A stretch of 64,000 nucleotides of DNA, taken from NCBI RefSeq assembly GCF_026230105.1, contig NW_026614264.1, positions 158,079 through 222,078 on the forward strand. Reading direction: 5' to 3'. The notes under the pieces were generated by a model. That model saw nothing but the letters and a program-made list of their open reading frames with translations, had not been told where the DNA came from and did no database searches. Within the stretch, counting starts at the first letter, position 1, and every line of letters starts with the position of its first letter. The position numbers and the translations under genes are program-made. Source of the DNA: Diorhabda sublineata (taxonomy: Eukaryota > Arthropoda > Insecta > Coleoptera > Chrysomelidae). Below are positions 48,642 to 60,290 of the stretch, one piece after another.

Positions 48642-51061
48642 CTAACTCTGTCAGATATCGTCGATTAACATCCATTGAAGCCCATTGAAGTCAACTGTCA
48701 CTTTGTGTTAATTGAAAATTTTCAAAGTCTATCTTCCTCATTTGAAGTCGAATTTCAACATTTCTCATATATTTGAGTGGGTTTGCGTCTAACTTTGTCA
48801 GATATCATCGAAAAACATCCATTGAAGACCATTGAAGCCAACTGTCACTTTGTGATAATATAAAACTTTCAAAGTCTTTCTTCCTCATTTGAAGTCGAAT
48901 TTCAACATTTCTCATATATTTGAGTGAGTTTGCGTCTAACTTTGTCAGATATCATCGAAAAACATCCATTGAAGCCCATTGAAGCCAACTGTCACTTTGT
49001 GTTAATTGAAAATTTTCAAAGTCTATCTTCCTCATTTGAAGTCGAATTTCAACATTTCTTATATATTTGAGTGAGTTTGCGTCTAACTTTGTCAGATATC
49101 ATCGAAAAACATCCATTGAAGCCCATTGAAGCCAACTGTCACTTTGTGTTAATTGAAAATTTTCAAAGTTCTATCTTCCTCATTTGAAGTCGAATTTCAA
49201 CATTTCTTATATATTTGAGTGAAATCGCATCTAACTCTGTCAGATATCGTCGATTAACATCCATTGAAGCCCATTGAAGTCAACTGTCACTTTGTGATAA
49301 TTGAAAATTTTCAAAGTCTATCTTCCTCATTTGAAGTCGAATTTCAACATTTCTTATATATTTGAGTGGAATCGCATCTAACTCTGTCAGATATCGTCGA
49401 TTAACATCAATTGAAGCCCATTTAAGCCCAATGAAGCCCATTGAAGCCAACTGTTACTTTGTGTTAATTGAGAATTTTCAAAGTCTATCTTCCTCATTTG
49501 AAGTCGAATTTCAACATTTCTTATATATTTGAGTGAGTTTGCATCTAACTTTGTCAGATATCATCGAAAAACATCCATTGAAGCCCATTGAAGCCAACTG
49601 TCACTTTGTGTTAATTGAAAATTTTCAAAGTCTATCTTCCTCATTTGAAGTCGAATTTCAACATTTCTTATATATTTGAGTGAGATCGCATCTAACTTTG
49701 TCAGATATCGTCGAATAACATCCATTGAAGCCCATTGAAGTCAACTGTCACTTTGTGTTAATTGAAAATTTTCAAAGTCTATCTTCCTCATTTGAAGTCG
49801 AATTTCAACATTTCTTATATATTTGAGTGAGTTCGCACCTATCTTTGTCAGATATCATCGAAAAACATCCATTGAAGCCCATTGAAGTCAACTGTCACTT
49901 TGTGTTAATTGAAAATTTTCAAAGTCTATCTTCCTCATTTGAAGTCGAATTTCAACATTTCTCATATATTTGAGTGAGTTTGCGTCTAACTTTGTCAGAT
50001 ATCATCGAAAAACATCCATTGAAGCCCATTGAAGCCAACTGTCACTTTGTGTTAATTGAAAATTTTCAAAGTCTATCTTCCTCATTTGAAGTCGAATTTC
50101 AACATTTCTTATATATTTGAGTGAGTTTGCATCTAACTTTGTCAGATATCATCGAAAAACATCCATTGAAGCTCATTGAGGTCAACTGTCACTTTGTGTT
50201 AATTGAAAATTTTCAAAGTCTATCTTCCTCATTTGAAGTCGAATTTCAACATTTCTCATATATTTGAGTGAGTTTGCGTCTAACTTTGTCAGATATCATC
50301 GAAAAACATCCATTGAAGCCCATTGAAGCCAACTGTCACTTTGTGATAATTGAAAATTTTCAAAGTCTTTCTTCCTCATTTGAAGTCGAATTTCAACATT
50401 TCTTATATATTTGAGTAAGTTCGCATCTAACTTTGTCAGATATCATCGAATAACATCCATTGAAGCCCATTGAGGTCAACTGTCACTTTGTGATAATTGA
50501 AAATTTTCAAAATCTATCTTCCTCATTTGAAGTCGAATTTCAACATTTCTTATATATTTGAGTGAGTTCGCACCTAACTTTTTCAGATATCATCGAATAA
50601 CATCCATTGAAGCCCATTGAGGTCAACTGTCACTTTGTGTTAATTGAAAATTTTCAAAGTCTATCTTCCTCATTTGAAGTCGAATTTCAACATTTCTTAT
50701 ATATTTGAGTGAGTTCGCACCTAACTTTGTCAGATATCATCGAATAACATCCATTGAAGCTCATTGAGGTCAACTGTCACTTTGTGTTAATTGAAAATTT
50801 TCAAAGTCTATCTTCCTCATTTGAAGTCGAATTTCAACATTTCTCATATATTTGAGTGAGTTTGCGTCTAACTTTGTCAGATATCATCGAAAAACATCCA
50901 TTGAAGCAAATTGAAGCCAACTGTCACTTTGTGATAATTGAAAATTTTCAAAGTCTTTCTTCCTCATTTGAAGTCGAATTTCAACATTTCTTATATATTT
51001 GAGTAAGTTCGCATCTAACTTTGTCAGATATCATCGAATAACATCCATTGAAGCCCATTGA
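48642..51061 (+). repeat. 17-monomer derivative, copy C (partial)
   Basis: Repeats copy B at 2520 bp, including the same fused monomer near 49828-49865, so the loss came before this duplication. The one difference I noticed is 'taattgaaaatt' near 50789 where A and B read 'taatcg'. The match ends near 51061, where the array switches to the segment shared with 39.7 kb. Confidence 0.9.
49411..49450 (+). repeat. 20-bp decamer expansion, copy 8 of 8
   Basis: Lies 2520 bp after copy 7, within copy C. No further copy was seen downstream to 64000. Confidence 0.95.
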
Positions 51062-52857
51062 GGTCAACTGTCACTTTGTGATAATTGAAAATTTTCAAAA
51101 TCTATCTTCCTCATTTGAAGTCGAATTTCAACATTTCTTATATATTTGAGTGAGTTTACATCTAACTTTGTCAGATATCATCGAATAACATCCATTGAAG
51201 CCTATTGAGGTCAACTGTCACTTTGTGATAATTGAAAATTTTCAGAGTCTATCTTCCTCATTTGAAGTCGAATTTCAACATTTCTTATATATTTGAGTGA
51301 GTTTGCATCTAACTTTGTCAGATATCATCGAATAACATTCATGAAGCCCATTGAGGTCAACTGTCACTTTGTGATAATTGAAAATTTTCAAAGTCTATCT
51401 TCCTCATTTGAAGTCGAATTTCAACATTTCTTATATATTTGAGTGAGTTTGCATCTAACTTTGTCAGATATCATCGAATAACATCCATTGAAGCCCATTG
51501 AGGTCAACTGTCACTTTGTGTTAATTGAAAATTTTCAAAGTCTATCTTCCTCATTTGAAGTCGAATTTCAACATTTCTTATATATTTGAGTGAGTTCGCA
51601 CCTAACTTTGTCAGATATCATCGAATAACATCCATTGAAGCCCATTGAGGTCAACTGTCACTTTGTGTTAATTGAAAATTTTCAAAGTCTATCTTCCTCA
51701 TTTGAAGTCGAATTTCAACATTTCTTATATATTTGAGTGGAATCGCATCTAACTCTGTCAGATATCGTCGATTAACATCCATTGAAGCCCATTGAAGTCA
51801 ACTGTCACTTTGTGTTAATTGAAAATTTTCAAAGTCTATCTTCCTCATTTGAAGTCGAATTTCAACATTTCTTATATATTTGAGTGAGTTTGCATCTAAC
51901 TTTGTCAGACATCGTCGATTAACATCCATTGAAGCCCATTGAAGTCAACTGTCACTTTGTGATAATTGAAAATTTTCAAAGTCTATCTTCCTCATTTGAA
52001 GTCGAATTTCAACATTTCTTATATATTTGAGTGAGTTTGCATCTAACTTTGTCAGATATCATCGAATAACATCCATTGAAGCCCATTGAGGTCAACTGTC
52101 ACTTTGTGATAATTGAAAATTTTCAAAGTCTATCTTCCTCATTTGAAGTCGAATTCCAACATTTCTTATATATTTGAGTGAGTTTGCATCTAACTTTGTC
52201 AGATATCATCGAATAACATCCATTGAAGCCCATTGAGGTCAACTGTCACTTTGTGTTAATTGAAAATTTTCAAAGTCTATCTTCCTCATTTGAAGTCGAA
52301 TTTCATCATTTCTTATATATTTGAGTGAGTTTGCGTCTACCTTTGTCAGATATCATCGAAAAACATCCATTGAAGCCCATTGAAGTCAACTGTCACTTTG
52401 TGTTAATTGAAAATTTTCAAAGTCTATCTTCCTCATTTGAATTCGAATTTCAACATTTCTCATATATTTGAGTGAGTTTGCGTCTAACTTTGTCAGATAT
52501 CATCGAAAAACATCCATTGAAGCCCATTGAAGCCAACTGTCACTTTGTGTTAATTGAAAATTTTCAAAGTCTATCTTCCTCATTTGAAGTCGAATTTCAA
52601 CATTTCTTATATATTTGAGTGAGTTTGCATCTAACTTTGTCAGATATCATCGAAAAACATCCATTGAAGCCCATTGAGGTCAACTGTCACTTTGTTATAA
52701 TTGAAAATTTTCAAAGTCTATCTTCCTCATTTGAAGTCGAATTTCAACATTTCTTATATATTTGAGTGAGTTTGCATCTAACTTTGTCAGATATCATCGA
52801 ATAACATCCATTGAAGCCCATTGAGGTCAACTGTCACTTTGTGATAATTGAAAATTT
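49880..52857 (+). repeat. Segment duplicated 11,382 bp away, second copy
   Basis: Partner of 38500-41475. Its left part is also the right part of copy C, so two duplication histories overlap here. Confidence 0.9.
51334..51347 (+). other. One-base deletion, shared with 39952
   Basis: 'aacattcatgaag', the second copy of the marker 11,382 bp upstream. Confidence 0.85.
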
Positions 52858-53590
52858 TTAAAGTCTATCTTCCTCATTTGAAGTCGAATTTCAACATTTC
52901 TTATATATTTGAGTGAGTTTGCATCTAACTTTGTCAGATATCATCGAATAACATCCATTGAAGCCCATTGAAGTCAACTGTCACTTTGTGTTAATTGAAA
53001 ATTTTCAAAGTCTATCTTCCTCATTTGAAGTCGAATTTCAACATTTCTTATATATTTGAGTGAGTTCGCACCTAACTTTGTCAGATATCATCGAATAACA
53101 TCCATTGAAGCCCATTGAGGTCAACTGTCACTTTGTGTTAATTGAAAATTTTCAAAGTCTATCTTCCTCATTTGAAGTCGAATTTCAACATTTCTTATAT
53201 ATTTGAGTGAGTTCGCACCTAACTTTGTCAGATATCATCGAATAACATCCATTGAAGCTCATTGAGGTCAACTGTCACTTTGTGTTAATTGAAAATTTTC
53301 AAAGTCTATCTTCCTCATTTGAAGTCGAATTTCAACATTTCTCATATATTTGAGTGAGTTTGCGTCTAACTTTGTCAGATATCATCGAAAAACATCCATT
53401 GAAGCCCATTGAAGCCAACTGTCACTTTGTGATAATTGAAAATTTTCAAAGTCTTTCTTCCTCATTTGAAGTCGAATTTCAACATTTCTTATATATTTGA
53501 GTAAGTTCGCATCTAACTTTGTCAGATATCATCGAATAACATCCATTGAAGCCCATTGAGGTCAACTGTCACTTTGTGATAATTGAAAAT
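52100..53590 (+). repeat. Segment duplicated 10,352 bp away, second copy
   Basis: Partner of 41750-43240. The switch from the 11,382-bp to the 10,352-bp partner becomes visible near 52857, where 'aatttttaaag' matches 42501 and not 41475. Because of the 7-monomer duplication at 41-42 kb, both partners match between 52.1 and 52.8 kb. Confidence 0.8.
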
Positions 53591-54460
53591 TTTCAAAATC
53601 TATCTTCCTCATTTGAAGTCGAATTTCAACATTTCTTATATATTTGAGTGAGTTTACATCTAACTTTGTCAGATATCATCGAATAACATCCATTGAAGCC
53701 TATTGAGGTCAACTGTCACTTTGTGTTAATTGAAAATTTTCAAAGTCTATCTTCCTCATTTGAAGTCGAATTTCAACATTTCTTATATATTTGAGTGGAA
53801 TCGCATCTAACTCTGTCAGATATCGTCGATTAACATCCATTGAAGCCCATTGAAGTCAACTGTCACTTTGTGTTAATTGAAAATTTTCAAAGTCTATCTT
53901 CCTCATTTGAAGTCGAATTTCAACATTTCTTATATATTTGAGTGAGTTTGCATCTAACTTTGTCAGACATCGTCGATTAACATCCATTGAAGCCCATTGA
54001 AGTCAACTGTCACTTTGTGTTAATTGAAAATTTTCAAAGTCTATCTTCCTCATTTGAAGTGGAATTTCAACATTTCTTATATATTTGAGTTAGTTCGCAC
54101 CTAACTTTGTCAGATATCATCGAATAACATCCATTGAAGCCCATTGAGGTCAACTGTCACTTTGTGTTAATTGAAAATTTTCAAAGTCTATCTTCCTCAT
54201 TTGAAGTCGAATTTCAACATTTCTTATATATTTGAGTGGAATCGCATCTAACTTTGTCAGATATCATCGAAAAACATCCATTGAAGCCCATTGAAGCCAA
54301 CTGTCACTTTGTGATAATTGAAAATTTTCAAAGTCTTTCTTCCTCATTTGAAGTCGAATTTCAACATTTCTTATATATTTGAGTAAGTTCGCATCTAACT
54401 TTGTCAGATATCATCGAATAACATCCATTGAAGCCCATTGAGGTCAACTGTCACTTTGTG
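53590..54460 (+). repeat. Mixed monomers with 'gacatcg' and 'gtggaattt' changes
   Basis: An A-like 'gtttacatc' monomer, B, 'cagacatcgtcg' near 53964, and 'gaagtggaattt' near 54056 occur here. The 'gtggaattt' change recurs near 58468, 60818, 61553 and 63905, linking this stretch to the 21-monomer repeat downstream. Confidence 0.7.
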
Positions 54461-55250
54461 ATAATTGAAAATTTTCAAAATCTATCTTCCTCATTTGAAG
54501 TCGAATTTCAACATTTCTTATATATTTGAGTGAGTTTGCATCTAACTTTGTCAGATATCATCGAATAACATCCATTGAAGCCCATTGAGGTCAACTGTCA
54601 CTTTGTGTTAATTGAAAATTTTCAAAGTCTATCTTCCTCATTTGAAGTCGAATTTCAACATTTCTTATATATTTGAGTGAGTTTGCGTCTAACTTTGTCA
54701 GATATCATCGAAAAACATCCATTGAAGCCCATTGAAGCCAACGGTCACTTTGTGATAATTGAAAATTTTCAAAGTCTTTCTTCCTCATTTGAAGTCGAAT
54801 TTCAACATTTCTTATATATTTGAGTGAGTTCGCACCTAACTTTGTCAGATATCATCGAATAGCATCCATTGAAGCCCATTGAGGTCAACTGTCACTTTGT
54901 GATAATTGAAAATTTTCAAAATCTATCTTCCTCATTTGAAGTCGAATTTCAACATTTCTTATATATTTGAGTGAGTTTGCATCTAACTTTGTCAGATATC
55001 ATCGAATAACATCCATTGAAGCCCATTGAGGTCAACTGTCACTTTGTGTTAATTGAAAATTTTCAAAGTCTATCTTCCTCATTTGAAGTCGAATTTCAAC
55101 ATTTCTTATATATTTGAGTGAGTTTGCGTCTAACTTTGTCAGATATCATCGAAAAACATCCATTGAAGCCCATTGAAGCCAACGGTCACTTTGTGATAAT
55201 TGAAAATTTTCAAAGTCTTTCTTCCTCATTTGAAGTCGAATTTCAACATT
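54460..55250 (+). repeat. Trimer unit (441 bp) in two copies
   Basis: 'ccaacggtcac' lies at 54739 and 55180, 441 bp apart, and 'ttcaaaatct' precedes each series. The rare G in 'acggtc' was seen nowhere else. Confidence 0.8.
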
Positions 55251-57100
55251 TCTTATATATTTGAGTGGAATCGCATCTAACTCTGTCAGATATCGTCGAT
55301 TAACATCCATTGAAGCCCATTGAAGTCAACTGTCACTTTGTGTTAATTGAAAATTTTCAAAGTCTATCTTCCTCATTTGAAGTCGAATTTCAACATTTCT
55401 TATATATTTGAGTGAGTTCGCACCTAACTTTGTCAGATATCATCGAATAGCATCCATTGAAGCTCATTGAGGTCAACTGTCACTTTGTGTTAATTGAAAA
55501 TTTTCAAAGTCTATCTTCCTCATTTGAAGTCGAATTTCCACATTTCTTATATATTTGAGTGAAATCGCATCTAACTCTGTCAGATATCGTCGATTAACAT
55601 CCATTGAAGCCCATTGAAGTCAACTGTCACTTTATGTTAATTGAAAATTTTCAAAGTCTATCTTCCTCATTTGAAGTCGAATTTCAACATTTCTCATATA
55701 TTTGAGTGAGTTTGCGTCTAACTTTGTCAGATATCATCGAAAAACATCCATTGAAGCCCATTGAAGCCAACTGTCACTTTGTGATAATTGAAAATTTTCA
55801 AAGTCTTTCTTCCTCATTTGAAGTCGAATTTCAACATTTCTTATATATTTGAGTAAGTTCGCATCTAACTTTGTCAGATATCATCGAATAACATCCATTG
55901 AAGCCCATTGAGGTCAACTGTCACTTTGTGATAATTGAAAATTTTCAAAATCTATCTTCCTCATTTGAAGTCGAATTTCAACATTTCTTATATATTTGAG
56001 TGAGTTTGCATCTAACTTTGTCAGATATCATCGAATAACATCCATTGAAGCCCATTGAGGTCAACTGTCACTTTGTGATAATTGAAAATTTTCAAAGTCT
56101 ATCTTCCTCATTTGAAGTCGAATTTCAACATTTCTTATATATTTGAGTGAGTTTGCATCTAACTTTGTCAGATATCATCGAATAACATCCATTGAAGCCC
56201 ATTGAGGTCAACTGTCACTTTGTATTAATTGAAAATTTTCAAAGTCTATCTTCCTCATTTGAAGTCGAATTTCAACATTTCTTATATATTTGAGTGAAAT
56301 CGCATCTAACTCTGTCAGATATCGTCGATTAACATCCATTGAAGCCCATTGAAGTCAACTGTCACTTTATGTTAATTGAAAATTTTCAAAGTCTATCTTC
56401 CTCATTTGAAGTCGAATTTCAACATTTCTTATATATTTGAGTGAGTTTGCATCTAACTTTGTCAGATATCATCGAATAACATCCATTGAAGCCCATTGAG
56501 GTCAACTGTCACTTTGTGATAATTGAAAATTTTCAAAATCTATCTTCCTCATTTGAAGTCGAATTTCAACATTTCTTATATATTTGAGTGAGTTTGCATC
56601 TAACTTTGTCAGATATCATCGAATAACATCCATTGAAGCCCATTGAGGTCAACTGTCACTTTGTGATAATTGAAAATTTTCAAAGTCTATCTTCCTCATT
56701 TGAAGTCGAATTTCAACATTTCTTATATATTTGAGTGAGTTTGCATCTAACTTTGTCAGATATCATCGAATAACATCCATTGAAGCCCATTGAGGTCAAC
56801 TGTCACTTTGTGTTAATTGAAAATTTTCAAAGTCTATCTTCCTCATTTGAAGTCGAATTTCAACATTTCTTATATATTTGAGTGAAATCGCATCTAACTC
56901 TGTCAGATATCGTCGATTAACATCCATTGAAGCCCATTGAAGTCAACTGTCACTTTATGTTAATTGAAAATTTTCAAAGTCTATCTTCCTCATTTGAAGT
57001 CGAATTTCAACATTTCTTATATATTTGAGTGAGTTTGCATCTAACTTTGTCAGATATCATCGAATAACATCCATTGAAGCCCATTGAGGTCAACTGTCAC
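55250..57100 (+). repeat. Tetramer pattern (588 bp) with 'tttatgttaatt'
   Basis: A B monomer with 'gtcactttatg' at 56361 recurs at 56949, 588 bp later, each separated by three A monomers. Another 'tttatgttaatt' is near 55632, and related copies lie near 59013, 59307, 62099 and 62393. Confidence 0.75.
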
Positions 57101-58165
57101 TTTGTGATAATTGAAAATTTTCAAAGTCTATCTTCCTCATTTGAAGTCGAATTTCAACATTTCTTATATATTTGAGTGAGTTTGCGTCTAACTTTGTCAG
57201 ATATCATCGAAAAACATCCATTGAAGCCCATTGAAGCCAACTGTCACTTTGTGATAATTGAAAATTTTCAAAGTCTTTCTTCCTCATTTGAAGTCGAATT
57301 TCAACATTTCTTATATATTCGAGTAAGTTCGCATCTAACTTTGTCAGATATCATCGAATAACATCCATTGAAGCCCATTGAGGTCAACTGTCACTTTGTG
57401 ATAATTGATAATTTTCAAAGTCTTTCTTCCTCATTTGAAGTCGAATTTCAACATTTCTTATATATTTGAGTAAGTTCGCATCTAACTTTGTCAGATATCA
57501 TCGAATAACATCCATTGAAGCCCATTGAGGTCAACTGTCACTTTGTGATAATTGAAAATTTTCAAAATCTATCTTCCTCATTTGAAGTCGAATTTCAACA
57601 TTTCTTATATATTTGAGTGAGTTTGCATCTAGCTTTGTCAGATATCATCGAATAACATCCATTGAAGCCCATTGAGGTCAACTGTAACTTTGTGATAATT
57701 GAAAATTTTCAAAGTCTATCTTCCTCATTTGAAGTCGAATTTCAACATTTCTTATATATTTGAGTGAGTTTGCATCTAACTTTGTCAGATATCATCGAAT
57801 AACATCCATTGAAGCCCATTGAGGTCAACTGTCACTTTGTGTTAATTGAAAATTTTCAAAGTCTATCTTCCTCATTTGAAGTCGAATTTCAACATTTCTT
57901 ATATATTTGAGTGGAATCGCATCTAACTCTGTCAGATATCGTCGATTAACATCAATTGAAGCCCATTGAAGCCAACTGTCACTTTGTGTTAATTGAAAAT
58001 TTTCAAAGTCTATCTTCCTCATTTGAAGTCGAATTTCAACATTTCTTATATATTTGAGTGAGTTTGCGTCTAACTTTGTCAGATATCATCGAAAAACATC
58101 CATTGAAGCCCATTGAAGCCAACTGTCACTTTGTGATAATTGAAAATTTTCAAAGTCTTTCTTCC
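57100..58165 (+). repeat. C-D-D-A-A-B'-C run before the 21-monomer repeat
   Basis: C, D and A monomers occur here, with a private 'tatattcgagtaag' near 57315, 'tgataatttt' near 57408 and 'tctagctttg' near 57630. 57,690-58,060 is related to 59,600-59,970 at 1911 bp (13 monomers). Confidence 0.7.
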
Positions 58166-60274
58166 TCATTTGAAGTCGAATTTCAACATTTCTTATATAT
58201 TTGAGTAAGTTCGCATCTAACTTTGTCAGATATCGTCGATTAACATCCATTGAAGCCCATTGAAGTCAACTGTCACTTTGTGTTAATTGAAAATTTTCAA
58301 AGTCTATCTTCCTCATTTGAAGTCGAATTTCCAGATTTCTTATATATTTGAGTAAGTTTGCGTCTAACTTTGTCAGACATCGTCGATTAACATCCATTGA
58401 AGCCCATTGAAGTCAACTGTCACTTTGTGTTAATTGAAAATTTTCAAAGTCTATCTTCCTCATTTGAAGTGGAATTTCAACATTTCTCATATATTTGAGT
58501 GAGTTCGCACCTAACTTTGTCAGATATCATCGAATAACATCCATTGAAGCCCATTGAGGTCAACTGTCACTTTGTGTTAATTGAAAATTTTCAAAGTCTA
58601 TCTTCCTCATTTGAAGTCGAATTTCAACATTTCTTATATATTTGAGTGGAATCGCATCTAACTTTGTCAGATATCATCGAAAAACATCCATTTAAGCCCA
58701 TTGAAGCCAACTGTCACTTTGTGATAATTGAAAATTTTCAAAGTCTATCTTCCTCATTTGAAGTCGAATTTCAAGATTTCTTATATATTTGAGTGAGTTC
58801 GCACCTAACTTTGTCAGATATCATCGAATAACATCCATTGAAGCTCATTGAGGTCAACTGTCACTTTGTGTTAATTGAAAATTTTCAAAGTCTATCTTCC
58901 TCATTTGAAGTCGAATTTCAACATTTCTTATATATTTGAGTGAAATCGCATCTAACTCTGTCAGATATCGTCGATTAACATCCATTGAAGCCCATTGAAG
59001 TCAACTGTCACTTTATGTTAATTGAAAATTTTCAAAGTCTATCTTCCTCATTTGAAGTCGAATTTCAACATTTCTTATATATTTGAGTGAGTTTGCATCT
59101 AACTTTGTCAGATATCATCGAATAACATCCATTGAAGCCCATTGAGGTCAACTGTCACTTTGTGATAATTGAAAATTTTCAAAGTCTATCTTCCTCATTT
59201 GAAGTCGAATTTCAACATTTCTTATATATTTGAGTGAAATCGCATCTAACTCTGTCAGATATCGTCGATTAACATCCATTGAAGCCCATTGAAGTCAACT
59301 GTCACTTTATGTTAATTGAAAATTTTCAAAGTCTATCTTCCTCATTTGAAGTCGAATTTCAACATTTCTTATATATTTGAGTGAGTTTGCGTCTAACTTT
59401 GTCAGATATCATCGAAAAACATCCATTGAAGCCCATTGAAGCCAACTGTCACTTTGTGATAATTGAAAATTTTCAAAGTCTATCTTCCTCATTTGAAGTC
59501 GAATTTCAACATTTCTTATATATTTGAGTGAGTTTGCATCTAACTTTGTCAGATATCATCGAATAACATCCATTGAAGCCCATTGAGGTCAACTGTCACT
59601 TTGTGATAATTGAAAATTTTCAAAGTCTATCTTCCTCATTTGAAGTCGAATTTCAACATTTCTTATATATTTGAGTGAGTTTGCATCTAACTTTGTCAGA
59701 TATCATCGAATAACATCCATTGAAGCCCATTGAGGTCAACTGTCACTTTGTGTTAATTGAAAATTTTCAAAGTCTATCTTCCTCATTTGAAGTCGAATTT
59801 CAACATTTCTTATATATTTGAGTGGAATCGCATCTAACTCTGTCAGATATCGTCGATTAACATCAATTGAAGCCCATTGAAGCCAACTGTCACTTTGTGT
59901 TAATTGAAAATTTTCAAAGTCTATCTTCCTCATTTGAAGTCGAATTTCAACATTTCTTATATATTTGAGTGAGTTTGCGTCTAACTTTGTCAGATATCAT
60001 CGAATAACATCCATTGAAGCCCATTGAGGTCAACTGTCACTTTGTGATAATTGAAAATTTTCAAAGTCTATCTTCCTCATTTGAAGTCGAATTTCAACAT
60101 TTCTTATATATTTGAGTGAGTTTGCGTCTAACTTTGTCAGATATCATCGAAAAACATCCATTGAAGCCCATTGAAGCCAACTGTCACTTTGTGATAATTG
60201 AAAATTTTCAAAGTCTTTCTTCCTCATTTGAAGTCGAATTTCAACATTTCTTATATATTTGAGTAAGTTCGCAT

Positions 60275-60290
60275 CTAACTTGTCAGATAT
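60275..60290 (+). other. One-base deletion in a D monomer
   Basis: 'ctaacttgtcag' replaces 'ctaactttgtcag'. It explains why the 21-monomer offset is 3086 and not 3087. Confidence 0.85.

Noticed and set aside
57176..57361. 61-codon plus-strand frame
   Set aside because: It spans little more than one monomer of the satellite on the other strand, and is only open because of a few local variants.
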